DNA from: a virus
Length of the DNA: 64,000 nucleotides
IMG/VR virus record: IMGVR_UViG_3300030390_001781
Span: 1 to 64,000 of that record
Reading direction: 5' to 3' (one strand)
Notes under the pieces: model-generated
What the model was told of the DNA's origin: nothing
What the model saw: the letters and a program-made list of their open reading frames with translations, nothing else
The model's database searches: none
Part shown: in pieces, positions 8,109 through 17,930 of the stretch
Position numbering within the stretch: position 1 is the stretch's first letter
Layout of the letters: each line of letters begins with the position of its first letter
Program-made: the position numbers and the translations under genes

Positions 8109-9479
8109 ATGAAATATCACAAAGGTTCATACGGTAAAGAAACCGTACAGTCAAACGCTTTAGTAACTAACTTACTAAAGTACCCAGAAATAGCAAAAAC
8201 ATTAATTAGACAATACCCACAGTATTCTTTAAATTACTTTGTAGATGGTACGTCACGTTTTGCTAAAGAAGAAGTTATTGGAGACAACTCATTTAAGTGG
8301 GCAGTTTTAGGTCGTACAAACAGACCTTCTACTCTTACAGGTGCTTCTACAGGTAACGGTGTAGCAAATGGTACATTTACTTTTGATACAGAAGAAAACT
8401 TTATAAATCCAAATGATATTGTAAGATTCCAAGATGGAACTTCTGCAATTATTATTGGAGAGCCAACAATTGTTGTTGGAGGTTATAGATTTTCTGCAAA
8501 GCTACAAACTAATGATGCAACTAAAACAATAGCTGCAGCAAACTTTACTGCAGGTAAAACTGTTAACGCTGCTGGTTCTGCATTTACAGAAGGTTCTGAA
8601 AGAGGTTACGAAAACTCTGTTTACCCTGATTGGTATGTTAACTATACTAAGATTAGTAGAAAAGCAAAATCTATTACAGGTTCAGCTTTAACTGATATTA
8701 CTTGGATAGAAAACAACGGAGAAAAACTTTGGTTCTTTACAGAACAAAAAATCATGGAAGAAGATTTCTTGTATGAGAGAGAAGTTTCTGATTGGTATTC
8801 TCAATCAACAATGGACGTTAATGGAAACGCTAAAGTTTTTGATAGCAACGGAAAACCTATTATCAGTGGTGATGGTATTTTGAAGCAAATTGATTCTGCT
8901 AACGTTGATACTTATAGTGGTACTCTTACAGAAGAAAGAATTACTGATTTCTTAGCTCAGTTATCTCTGAACACAGGAGAAATGAACTCTCATTGGATTG
9001 TTTACACTGGTACTGCAGGTAAAGTAGCTTTCCATAAAGCAATGAAAGAATTAGTATATCCTTCAGGTAACTTAGTATATGATGCTAAAGTTGGAATGGA
9101 AACTGAGATTGGAGTTAACTTTACAACTTACAATGCGTTAGGAAGTAGATTAACACTTGCTCATTGTCCTATCTTTGATGATCCAAACTTACATACTGAC
9201 ATTGACCCTCAGTCTGGTTATTTAAAAGAATCATTTAGAATGGTATTCTTAAACTTTGGACAAACTGATGGTGTTTCAAACATCGAAAGAAAAGTTAAAG
9301 GTGCAGGAGGAATTAATCGTTCTATGATTATTAAATATTTGCCTGGAATGGTTGACCCATTCAATCAAGCGCAAATGATGGCTGTAAATTCAAGAGATAG
9401 TTTCTCTATGGAAATACTTTCAGAATCAGGAATGGTAGTTAGAAACCCATTATCTTGTGGACAATTAATTTTTGCATAA
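8109..9479 (+). CDS. Major capsid protein, HK97 fold
   Basis: A 456-aa protein after the scaffold candidate. The N-terminal region (MKYHKGSYGKETVQ..., then FAKEEVIGDNSFKWAVLGR near 55-73) matches my memory of crAss-like major capsid proteins. The remaining residues have the mixed alpha/beta pattern of the HK97 fold, with an insertion around 80-165. It would be one of the most abundant virion proteins. The start follows an A-rich leader with no Shine-Dalgarno. Confidence 0.88.
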   Translation: MKYHKGSYGKETVQSNALVTNLLKYPEIAKTLIRQYPQYSLNYFVDGTSRFAKEEVIGDNSFKWAVLGRTNRPSTLTGASTGNGVANGTFTFDTEENFINPNDIVRFQDGTSAIIIGEPTIVVGGYRFSAKLQTNDATKTIAAANFTAGKTVNAAGSAFTEGSERGYENSVYPDWYVNYTKISRKAKSITGSALTDITWIENNGEKLWFFTEQKIMEEDFLYEREVSDWYSQSTMDVNGNAKVFDSNGKPIISGDGILKQIDSANVDTYSGTLTEERITDFLAQLSLNTGEMNSHWIVYTGTAGKVAFHKAMKELVYPSGNLVYDAKVGMETEIGVNFTTYNALGSRLTLAHCPIFDDPNLHTDIDPQSGYLKESFRMVFLNFGQTDGVSNIERKVKGAGGINRSMIIKYLPGMVDPFNQAQMMAVNSRDSFSMEILSESGMVVRNPLSCGQLIFA

Positions 9480-9505
9480 CAAGTTAAAAACGAAAGAAAA
9501 AGAAA

Positions 9506-10231
9506 ATGGAAAAGTTAGCAAAAGCAGAAGTAAAAAATTTGACAAAAGGTTTACCTATATCAGGAGTAGTCGAAGTACGTTTAGTTGACCCTAAACGTAC
9601 GGGTACTATTACCGTAAGAAGTTGTAATCAAGTTGACGATTTTGGTAATCATACTTGGCGACCATTTGTTGATTCAAATGGAAGTGAGAGAGTAGAAAAG
9701 ATTACTAGAAAAAGAATATTAAGACTTACTAATGAAAATGATAGACTGTTATACGGTCAATTAATACATCATCCTCATTATGTTAATAGTCCTACTTCTG
9801 TCATAAAGTTGGTTAATTTAGAAGAAGGTGCAGTTGATTTTATTAATAAACGAGAGTTTAAAAATAAAGCTGAAACTATTATTTCTAAATCATCTGACAA
9901 AGAATTGATTTCACTTGTTAGGGTTCTCAAAATTAACATTAAGCCTAATAGTAGTTTTAATGTTATTAAAAGAGAGATTTATGAATTTATTGATAACTAC
10001 GATAGCACAAAACGTAAAAGTAATGCAGAGTTATTATTAGAGGAATATAATTCACCTGATTACCCTATTAAAGTTCTTTTAAGAAATGCAATAGCACAAA
10101 AGACTGTAATTGACTCATTGAATCGAATGATGTTTGGTTCTGTAAACATGGGTACTACATTTGAAACTGCTGCAATATTTTTAAAAAACAATAAAGACAT
10201 TGCAAACGAATTAGAAAAAGCTGTAGAATAA
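9506..10231 (+). CDS. Virion-associated protein downstream of MCP, function unknown
   Basis: A 241-aa protein, 26 bases after the MCP and directly joined to the next gene. The first 110 residues look like a beta-rich domain (LPISGVVEVRLVDPKRTG, RKRILRLTNEND); the rest is helical and could bind a partner. In crAss-like phages the genes after MCP encode auxiliary head or neck proteins; I cannot say which this is. Confidence 0.5.
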   Translation: MEKLAKAEVKNLTKGLPISGVVEVRLVDPKRTGTITVRSCNQVDDFGNHTWRPFVDSNGSERVEKITRKRILRLTNENDRLLYGQLIHHPHYVNSPTSVIKLVNLEEGAVDFINKREFKNKAETIISKSSDKELISLVRVLKINIKPNSSFNVIKREIYEFIDNYDSTKRKSNAELLLEEYNSPDYPIKVLLRNAIAQKTVIDSLNRMMFGSVNMGTTFETAAIFLKNNKDIANELEKAVE

Positions 10232-10885
10232 ATGACTATTATAGAAATGCACAAACTAGCCGATTTGCTTATTGATAAAGCAGATGCTCCTTGGTTTACT
10301 TCGGAGGAAAAGGATATGTTTATTAATCTAGCTATCAAACAAATTGTTGATGTAAATTATCGAGAGTTTGAAAAAGATGAAGAGGTTCGTGCAAAACTTA
10401 ATACAATAGTTAGAACTACAAACTTAGGTTCTGTTGCTCAAGTTAATTTAACTGCAATAACTGATTTTAGATATACACTAGCATTAAAAGGTACTGCTCC
10501 TGATAATTGTGGCAAATTAGTTTCTAGAAAAATATCTCCTGTACAATGGGATGATGAAGCTGGAAATCAAAATGACCCATTTAATAAGAACAGTGATACA
10601 AACCTTGGATATGTACAAGAGAACATTGTTGGTACAGGCGACGTATTAAATATATTAAGTGATACGACACCTACTAATGTAATCTTAGTTTTTCTAAAGA
10701 CACCAGTTGATGTATTTAATGATACTGTCAATCCTGCTAACAATGTAAATTGTGAGTTGCCTGATAGTGTACATGAAGAAGTTGTTAATTTAGCTGTAAG
10801 AAAAATGTTAGTTACTACCGAAAGTCAAATTCAATATCAAACTCAAGCTAATGAGATTGCAAGTGAAAATGAAAATAAAAGATAA
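10232..10885 (+). CDS. Head-to-tail connector/adaptor candidate
   Basis: A 217-aa protein. The helical start (IIEMHKLADLLIDKADAPWF, FINLAIKQIVDVNY), a beta-rich middle, and the helical end with ELPDSVHEEVVNLAVRKML resemble the gp4/gp11-type adaptors that bind the portal in podoviruses: an N-terminal helix bundle counting residues and a C-terminal helix closing the ring. This is a pattern call, not a firm homology. Confidence 0.5.
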   Translation: MTIIEMHKLADLLIDKADAPWFTSEEKDMFINLAIKQIVDVNYREFEKDEEVRAKLNTIVRTTNLGSVAQVNLTAITDFRYTLALKGTAPDNCGKLVSRKISPVQWDDEAGNQNDPFNKNSDTNLGYVQENIVGTGDVLNILSDTTPTNVILVFLKTPVDVFNDTVNPANNVNCELPDSVHEEVVNLAVRKMLVTTESQIQYQTQANEIASENENKR

Positions 10886-10926
10886 AAAAACAATTTAAAA
10901 AAAAACAATAATTAAAATTTATTACA

Positions 10927-11661
10927 ATGGCAAGAGAAACATTCGCAATCGTAACAGGAGCATTACCAACTAAAATAGTTGGTACTGATATTTTTCAACT
11001 TTCACCTGGTTATTCTATTAGTGGTGAATCATTAAGAAATGTAACTGCAATTAATATAATAGCAGCAACGGGAACTGCAGGTTCAGATTCAATTATTTTT
11101 TCAGGAACTTATGAAGTTGGAGATCAAGTTAAAGTAACAATTTCTTCAAACTTAACAGCAAGTCAAAAATACAGAAAGACTTATACTGTTGATGTAAGTA
11201 AGTCTATTAAAAAATCTACAAACACACTTACTAACAGAGCAATAGCTGACGCTTTTGAAGCAAAGTTTGAAAGTGAAGTTAATGCTGGACTTATTGATTA
11301 TCCAATAGCATCTGCTGTAGCATCTACAGTTGGAGCAACAGGTAAATTACTTATTACTCAAAAAGGAGCTGACAAGAAAGGTCTTGAAACATTTGTTTAC
11401 GCAAGTTCTGCTGCTGGTGTAGTTGCTTCAACTATTTCACAGACAGTTTACTCAGAAGGTCAGCCTGCTGATTTAAAAGAAGCGGGAATTGCTGCAGACG
11501 AAATTACTGCAGCTACATATACAACAACACTTGTAACTCTTAATATTGATGTTGCACAACCTTTTATTGATTCAAAAGGAACTGTTGTAAAAGATTTAAA
11601 AATCTTTTCTAGTACTGCTGGATATACTGCTGCTTTGCAAGTATTAATTAATGCTTTATAA
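10927..11661 (+). CDS. Abundant virion protein candidate (tail-tube, ring or decoration)
   Basis: A 244-aa protein rich in Ala, Thr, Ser, Val and Ile, with the strand-turn pattern of a beta-sandwich structural protein and almost no Cys or Trp. It is the last gene before a very strong terminator, which is usual for highly expressed head or tail genes. No catalytic motif. Confidence 0.5.
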   Translation: MARETFAIVTGALPTKIVGTDIFQLSPGYSISGESLRNVTAINIIAATGTAGSDSIIFSGTYEVGDQVKVTISSNLTASQKYRKTYTVDVSKSIKKSTNTLTNRAIADAFEAKFESEVNAGLIDYPIASAVASTVGATGKLLITQKGADKKGLETFVYASSAAGVVASTISQTVYSEGQPADLKEAGIAADEITAATYTTTLVTLNIDVAQPFIDSKGTVVKDLKIFSSTAGYTAALQVLINAL

Positions 11662-11695
11662 GAGTAGCTTTTAAACAATAATTTAATATTAATTT

Positions 11696-11731
11696 AAAAA
11701 AAGCTCGCAAGTTTATTGCGAGCTTTTTTTT
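11696..11731 (+). terminator. Strong intrinsic terminator inside the structural operon
   Basis: A 15-bp perfect stem (11696-11710 with 11716-11730), GC-rich core GCTCGCAA/TTGCGAGC, five-base loop GTTTA, and a run of eight T. The A-run on the other arm would let it work on the minus strand as well. It separates the MCP transcript from the neck and tail genes. Confidence 0.9.
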
Positions 11732-11733
11732 AT

Positions 11734-11741
11734 TAAATTTG
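11734..11741 (+). promoter_or_regulatory. Possible -7 box restarting transcription after the terminator
   Basis: TAAATTTG, an exact TAnnTTTG, starts three bases after the terminator and ends five bases before the ATG at 11747. The -33 element is weak: a TTG at 11716-11718 gives only 15 bases of spacing and lies in the terminator arm. If used, the mRNA would be almost leaderless. Confidence 0.3.
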
Positions 11742-11746
11742 AAAGC

Positions 11747-12445
11747 ATGGCAACATTAAATGAATTAGCATATAATATTAGAAATATAGCTAGGAGTGGT
11801 CAAGGTAATTCTGATGATGACCGTTTAACTATTGCACAAATAAAATTTTGGATAGGTTATTACAGAGCAGAAGGTGTTTTACAGACTACTAATTACGGAA
11901 AAGATATACACCCACAAATGGTACAAGACTTAGGTATTGTTCCATTAGTAGAAGTTGATGCAACTGATTCAGATTGCCCTACAGTACAATGGGGTTGTAC
12001 AATAAAAAAAGTAGTTGTTCCAAAATTTGTAGACTTTCCTAAAGATAGAGCGATAGTATTTGTTGGAAAAATTGATAAAAGAGAACCATTTATTTTAGGT
12101 AATGCTGATACTGATTATTTTAAATCAGCTACTCAGTTTGGAAAAATGATGTCAAGAGTAACTGCTATTGGAAACAATATGTATTTTCAATTAAATAACA
12201 AAGATTTAGATTTAGAGTATGTTAACATTAGGGGTGTATTTGAAGACCCTACAAAAGTAGACCAATACGCTACAAGTGGTTGTAAGCCAGTTTGTTTTGA
12301 TGATGCTACAAGTGAATACCCTATGCCTTTAAATCTTTACGTTTATGTTTTAACAAACATATTACAAAAAGAATTGCAATTTAATGAAGCTGCTGTAAAT
12401 GACGAATTAAACAATGCAAGAAAAGACAATCAAAAGATGGGATAG
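11747..12445 (+). CDS. Neck/ring protein candidate of crAss-like type
   Basis: A 232-aa protein: helical N-terminus (LNELAYNIRNIAR, LTIAQIKFWIGYYR), then a beta domain, and a helical end with PLNLYVYVLTNILQKELQF. This arrangement recurs in the ring proteins between portal and tail hub of crAss-like phages. It overlaps the next gene by 32 bases. Confidence 0.5.
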   Translation: MATLNELAYNIRNIARSGQGNSDDDRLTIAQIKFWIGYYRAEGVLQTTNYGKDIHPQMVQDLGIVPLVEVDATDSDCPTVQWGCTIKKVVVPKFVDFPKDRAIVFVGKIDKREPFILGNADTDYFKSATQFGKMMSRVTAIGNNMYFQLNNKDLDLEYVNIRGVFEDPTKVDQYATSGCKPVCFDDATSEYPMPLNLYVYVLTNILQKELQFNEAAVNDELNNARKDNQKMG

Positions 12446-12857
12446 TAAAGGTCGTATAACTTTAATAGGTGTGTACGAAGAAGCTAAAAAAGAGATAGAA
12501 AGAGAACTTGCTAAAAGACCATATTTAAATAAACGTACAATAACGTTTAGAGAATTTAGAAGTGTAGTGAAACCTTATTTAAGTTTCATAATAAACTATA
12601 CAATGATGGGTTTTGAATATAAGTTGCCTAATAAATTTGGAAGTTTAAGAATTATTAAAAAGAAAAACAACAAAAGGCAAAGGTATTACAAAGCTGATAG
12701 TGTTGATGATTTTTATACAAAAGGATATTGGCACGAATTGTATTGGTTTAGACCTGATAAATGGAAAGATATTAACGTGAAGTTAAGTCCTACTCAAACC
12801 AAAAAAATGATGAAACAAATCAATAGAGGTTATGAGTATGCTGACTTTACAGAATAA
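12414..12857 (+). CDS. Basic hypothetical protein, 147 aa, in the neck region
   Basis: Very Lys/Arg-rich (for example RIIKKKNNKRQRYYK near 82). It has no other Met near the N-terminus, so the 32-base overlap with the previous gene is accepted, although a non-ATG start further in is possible. Size and charge would fit a DNA-contacting neck or minor capsid protein. No family recognised. Confidence 0.5.
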   Translation: MQEKTIKRWDSKGRITLIGVYEEAKKEIERELAKRPYLNKRTITFREFRSVVKPYLSFIINYTMMGFEYKLPNKFGSLRIIKKKNNKRQRYYKADSVDDFYTKGYWHELYWFRPDKWKDINVKLSPTQTKKMMKQINRGYEYADFTE

Positions 12858-12865
12858 ATAAAGAT

Positions 12866-13585
12866 ATGAATAGCGACAAAGTTTCTATAAGAAGAATTAT
12901 TGGTGATGTAGCTGGTAACTTAGGTTTAAAAAATGTTAATCAGTACATAGATGACTTTGCAAGGTGGTCTGTTGAAGCTGAAAACTTAATTGGAACAGAT
13001 AACTCATATACACACAAAGAGTGCTTGTTGAAGGTTAAAAATATGAAGGCTACTTTGCCTGATGATTTAATTACTCTTAGTGGTTTAAAATATAACAATA
13101 CTGAAATAGAGTTTAGTGATAAAAACTTTGCTATGTTTAATAAGAGTGCTTCTAACGGAGGTTCAGTACACTTAGCTAACATATCAGCAGCAAAGTTAAA
13201 TAACGCCAACACAAGACAAGAGAGTGCTGGTAGTACTTACAATCTTGTATTTACTTTAAAGAATAGATACATATACGTTAACAGTAAAGACATTACTGAA
13301 TTTGGAATTAGTTACGAAGGTGTATCTATAGACGATGAAGGATTTCCTTTAATAGCTAAGAGTCATGAGTTAGCTGTATCTCATTATTTAATGTGGAAGT
13401 GTAAGTCTGTAGACTATTATAATGGTAAGATACCTAATCATATTTATAAAGAACTTGAATCAAGATGGTATTACTTATGCGCGCAAGCAAGAGGTAATGA
13501 TGAAATGCCTAATCCTGCAAAGCTAGAGTATCTTGCAAATATGTTTAATCAGTTACTTCCTTTACCAAATAAAAAATACTTTTAA
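12866..13585 (+). CDS. Tail adaptor/ring protein candidate
   Basis: A 239-aa protein ending one base into the next start. It has a helical start (IRRIIGDVAGNLG), the phrase KATLPDDLITLSGLKYN typical of gp11/gp4-like tail adaptors of podoviruses, a beta-rich middle, and a helical end (HELAVSHYLMWKCKS). It probably forms one of the stacked rings between portal and nozzle. Confidence 0.55.
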   Translation: MNSDKVSIRRIIGDVAGNLGLKNVNQYIDDFARWSVEAENLIGTDNSYTHKECLLKVKNMKATLPDDLITLSGLKYNNTEIEFSDKNFAMFNKSASNGGSVHLANISAAKLNNANTRQESAGSTYNLVFTLKNRYIYVNSKDITEFGISYEGVSIDDEGFPLIAKSHELAVSHYLMWKCKSVDYYNGKIPNHIYKELESRWYYLCAQARGNDEMPNPAKLEYLANMFNQLLPLPNKKYF

Positions 13586-16500
13586 TGACACAGATTAGTA
13601 AAAATATTTTTAGCAAAGGTTTAAATCGAGATTACGACCCAACTAATGTTAGTGCTACTTCAATGGTAGATAACATTAATGGTAAGTTAATGTTTAACAA
13701 ACGTGGTACACTTGATTGGGTAGAGGATAACGGTAACAAGTTGTCATTTACTTTAAACGGTAATAGTGGTGCTGATTTAAACAGATATGTACCAATAGGT
13801 TATGCTGGTAATGGTAATATAAAAATTATTTTTTCAGTTAGACAGAATTTATCTTTTTCTGAAATAGGAATTTTAGGAACTGATTTAGAAGGTAACGGAA
13901 CTTATGCTACATTGTTTAACGATGCTAATGATCCAAACAATCAAAAATTAAATTTTAAAACTACAAACCAAATATGTGCTAGATTTCTTTATGAAAATAA
14001 TGAAACAATAAGAGTGTATTGGGTTGATGGTGTAGAAACAGACAGTAATCCTCCTAGAGTATTTACTATAAAATATAATATTGCATTAGAAAAAAATGAT
14101 GTAACAGCATATAGCATTGTAACAAACTCTGTACACAGTATTAATAGTCAGTCTGAATTTAATATAGGTATAATAAAATATAACAAAAGATTATCAGGAA
14201 GTATTTTAACAGGTGTATATCAATACACCTATAGACTTTTAACAGATGACGGTTATGCTACTGGATGGGTTACTCCTACAAATAAAGTATTTGTAACTAG
14301 TGATAATTATAACACTACAAACTCAAATCTTTATGAGATGGAAGGTAGTGGTATTGATTCAGGCAAAGGAAATAGAATAGAAATAAAAGGTGTAGACGAT
14401 AGATACAATAGAATACAAGTAGCTTATTTGTATTCAAAAACAAAAGCTATTGTCGATGAATCTAATATATTTTCTGACACAGCAATTATTTCTGGTACAA
14501 CAACTATGTCTTTTGACCATGTTGCTAATGTTGGAGAACCACTTATAACTGATACTATAGCTCAAAGATTTCAAGGAATAGTAGCTGCTAAAACATTAGA
14601 AGTAAAAGATAGTGTTTTATATTATGGTAATATAATTGAAAATTTATTAAAAATAACTTCTGCAGAATTAGAAACAATTTTATCAGGATTAGCAATAACT
14701 CCTAAGTTTAGAGATATGCGTTCTGATACTATAGGTCTTACTAGAAATACTACTCCTTTAGTTAATGCAGAGGGTGTAGCCCAAGGAACTATAAATAAAC
14801 AAATGTATAATGGACAGCAAGAGCCATATAATGTTACAAATGATTATATAAACTATAAAGGAACACAAACAGAGCATTTATTTACAGGTTATTTTAGAGG
14901 GGAAACATATAGGTTTGCAATAGTATTTTATGACAAATTAGGTTATCCGTATTTTGCTTTTCATTTAGCAGATTTTACTTTTCCTGACCAATACGATACT
15001 ACTTATAAATGGAACAGATTAAAATTAGATGGAACTACTACAGGCGTAACAACAGCTAATTTAACTATTGCTGCTTCAACTACTAACGATTATCACCACA
15101 CACCTTTAGTTGGAGAACCAGTATTACTTAATGACCCTTTGCACAATGATACTTATTCTCATTTAAGAATAATGGGTATTGATGTAAGTGGTATAGATAT
15201 AACTACTATAAAAGATAAAATAAGTGGTTTTAGTATTGTTAGAACTGATAGAGATGCTACAATTATTAATCAAGGTTTAATAATGCCTACTTTAGTAGAT
15301 GCAACAACTAATACAATAACAAGACCACATTTAACAAGTTTTCATAGATGGGATAATACAAATCCTACACAGGCTAATCTTTCTAGAACTTTATTTAATC
15401 TGCATGAATATAATGGTTCTGTAAATAACAAATACAAAAGTAGACCAAATCAATCTGTTTTTTACTGTCCTGATTATGATTTTGATGAAACTACAATACC
15501 TACAGTACAAACTAGCGATACATTAAAAATAGTAGGTTCATGTTATAAAGCTCCAAATGAAACTTATGTTCAAGATTCAGGTGGTTCGTATAATGGCGCT
15601 CACATGACTTACATTGCTCAATTGCAAAGTTCTCCAAGAGAAAGTCCATGTGTTATTAGTAAATGGTATAGATCATATAATCCATATCACGAAAGTCCTG
15701 CTGACTATTTTCCTCAATATGGTAGAAATGTAAATGGTATAGAATATCAAGTAAGATTAGGTTTTCGTTCAACAGTAACAGCTTATGAAGGAAATTTAGA
15801 TTTTCATAATGCTATACAATATAAAACAGGCTCTGCTCCAACTACTGAAGGTTTAATTGCTCAATTAACTAGTTATTGGGGTTACGGAAAGAAAAACACC
15901 TTGTTGTACAAGCATGGAAATTTTACTGGAAATCAATCTGTAAGTCCATTTTTTAATTACTCAGGAGGTACTAGTTCTTTAAATAGAAATACAGGTGGTG
16001 GTTCTTTAATAGCTAATTACGTAAAACAAAATACAACTGTTTATGGTGGATTGACTATTAGTTCAATGCAACAAACAATTTTTTATTCTACAGGTCATTT
16101 TCAGCCAATAGGTAATTCAGATTTTCCTGAAGCAACAAATGATTTGTACAATAACATTGAAGTTTACGGTGGAGATTGTTATTTAGATTATTTTGGTTTT
16201 TTAAGAATATATGGTAGGTATGAAACTAATAATAGTGGTGATGATGTTTCTTATGGAGTAGTATTTCCATACGAAAGTACTATTAACCACACAATGCGTC
16301 AAGCTTCGTCATCGACAGAGCCTATGTACCCAAATGTTGGTCATAGAGGTTATAATAGTTTTAACTCACAAGCAGCAAATGTTTTTGGAGGTTCTATTTT
16401 TGCTTCAGGTTTGTTTTATGATATTGTATCAGGAAATGCTTTATTTGAAGAGTTTAACTATAACGATGTGTTAACTTTTTCAGAGTTAACTAAATTTTTT

Positions 16501-17928
16501 AACACTCAACCATTTGCTTTTCAAAATGTAAATGAATATCCTATAAGATGGCGACATACATTAAATAAATATTATGGAGACCCTATAGACTCATGGAGGC
16601 AATTTGAAATTAATTCTTTTGAAGATTTAATGGGTGTTTATGGCGTAATAACAAGTTCGTCATTTTTATTTAATCAAATATATTCTTTTCAAGAAACAGG
16701 CTTTGGTAGACTAAGAGCATTTGATAGAGCAGCATTAGAAAGCGAAACAACACAATCTTTAACAACAGGTGTAGGTCCAGCATTAGATGGAATAGATTAT
16801 ATATCTACTTCTGTAGGTAATCAGCATCAATGGTCATTGGTAAATACAGGAAAAGCTTTTTATTGGATAGACGTATTTAATGGAAAAGCTATGCGTTTTG
16901 CTCAAGATGGTTTAGCATACCTTTCTGATTTAAGAGGAATGCACTCATATTTTGAAAAAGAATCAAGTTTTTTTATAAACAAAGATAACCCTGCTTTAAA
17001 TAATGGAATACTTGGAGCTTGGAACTCAAAAGATAGAGATGTTTATTGGACTTTTAACAGAGATGAATACATTACTTATAATGTTAATTTTTATATTATT
17101 AACGATGTTATTGATGCGTCAAGTTATTATGGAAACAATGAAACTGTTTTTGTTAATTGGACTGGCTTAACTACTGTAGGTAATGGTTTGTTTTTACCTG
17201 TTGGTAATTCTACAAGTGGTAATAATTCCAATGTAATACAATATGTTAGTTTGTCAGGAACTTCTAACAACATGTTTGTTAACCAAAATAAAAACGGTGT
17301 AATTACAGGCTTAGTACAAATGCAAGCAAGTCAAAATTATATCTTTTTTAGAGAATCAGAAAATGATGATTGGCAGTTTACTTCTTTTGGTACTGATAAG
17401 AGCAAAATAACGCCATTTAGAGCAACTGTAGTTTATTCTGAATACATAACTCAGTTTACACAATTTCATAGCTTTAAACCAAACTTTTACATTTGTCATA
17501 ATAAGTTTATTTTAAGTGAACAAGCTAGTATAGTTTCTAAAGAGTTTTATGTTCATGGACAAAATTTACTACACGCTAATTATTACGGTAAAGACAATAA
17601 AACAAGTTTAACAGTTACAGTAAGTGATAAAGGTGAGTTTGCAAAGTTGTTTGATAATATAAGAGTTGCAATAAACAAACAAGGTGTTTCTAAAATGGAT
17701 AAGTTTATTTTTTCTACAGAACAACAGAAAAGATTTTATAACGTACAATCAGACACAAGAGTTAGATTTTTAGAAGATAACTTTAGACTCCCTATTAGAA
17801 CCATGAAGCAACAAGACCGTATGAGAGGTAGGTGGTTGTCTATGATTTTTGAATTTGATAATAATACAAACTATCCAATTAAAATTGATAACTTAATAAA
17901 TCATTATAGACTTTCTAACAGAAGATAA
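13585..17928 (+). CDS. Tail stabilisation/hub protein, very large
   Basis: A 1447-aa beta-rich protein. The N-terminus (SKNIFSKGLNRDYDP, then a NINGKLMFNKRG stretch) is the conserved opening of crAss-like stabilisation proteins. The remainder alternates strand and turn with many Gly, Asn and Tyr and ends in a basic LINHYRLSNRR. By position after the adaptors it should build the tail nozzle or hub, perhaps with appendages attached. No enzymatic motif seen. It is long for the family, so extra domains are likely in the middle. Confidence 0.7.
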   Translation: MTQISKNIFSKGLNRDYDPTNVSATSMVDNINGKLMFNKRGTLDWVEDNGNKLSFTLNGNSGADLNRYVPIGYAGNGNIKIIFSVRQNLSFSEIGILGTDLEGNGTYATLFNDANDPNNQKLNFKTTNQICARFLYENNETIRVYWVDGVETDSNPPRVFTIKYNIALEKNDVTAYSIVTNSVHSINSQSEFNIGIIKYNKRLSGSILTGVYQYTYRLLTDDGYATGWVTPTNKVFVTSDNYNTTNSNLYEMEGSGIDSGKGNRIEIKGVDDRYNRIQVAYLYSKTKAIVDESNIFSDTAIISGTTTMSFDHVANVGEPLITDTIAQRFQGIVAAKTLEVKDSVLYYGNIIENLLKITSAELETILSGLAITPKFRDMRSDTIGLTRNTTPLVNAEGVAQGTINKQMYNGQQEPYNVTNDYINYKGTQTEHLFTGYFRGETYRFAIVFYDKLGYPYFAFHLADFTFPDQYDTTYKWNRLKLDGTTTGVTTANLTIAASTTNDYHHTPLVGEPVLLNDPLHNDTYSHLRIMGIDVSGIDITTIKDKISGFSIVRTDRDATIINQGLIMPTLVDATTNTITRPHLTSFHRWDNTNPTQANLSRTLFNLHEYNGSVNNKYKSRPNQSVFYCPDYDFDETTIPTVQTSDTLKIVGSCYKAPNETYVQDSGGSYNGAHMTYIAQLQSSPRESPCVISKWYRSYNPYHESPADYFPQYGRNVNGIEYQVRLGFRSTVTAYEGNLDFHNAIQYKTGSAPTTEGLIAQLTSYWGYGKKNTLLYKHGNFTGNQSVSPFFNYSGGTSSLNRNTGGGSLIANYVKQNTTVYGGLTISSMQQTIFYSTGHFQPIGNSDFPEATNDLYNNIEVYGGDCYLDYFGFLRIYGRYETNNSGDDVSYGVVFPYESTINHTMRQASSSTEPMYPNVGHRGYNSFNSQAANVFGGSIFASGLFYDIVSGNALFEEFNYNDVLTFSELTKFFNTQPFAFQNVNEYPIRWRHTLNKYYGDPIDSWRQFEINSFEDLMGVYGVITSSSFLFNQIYSFQETGFGRLRAFDRAALESETTQSLTTGVGPALDGIDYISTSVGNQHQWSLVNTGKAFYWIDVFNGKAMRFAQDGLAYLSDLRGMHSYFEKESSFFINKDNPALNNGILGAWNSKDRDVYWTFNRDEYITYNVNFYIINDVIDASSYYGNNETVFVNWTGLTTVGNGLFLPVGNSTSGNNSNVIQYVSLSGTSNNMFVNQNKNGVITGLVQMQASQNYIFFRESENDDWQFTSFGTDKSKITPFRATVVYSEYITQFTQFHSFKPNFYICHNKFILSEQASIVSKEFYVHGQNLLHANYYGKDNKTSLTVTVSDKGEFAKLFDNIRVAINKQGVSKMDKFIFSTEQQKRFYNVQSDTRVRFLEDNFRLPIRTMKQQDRMRGRWLSMIFEFDNNTNYPIKIDNLINHYRLSNRR

Positions 17929-17930
17929 TT

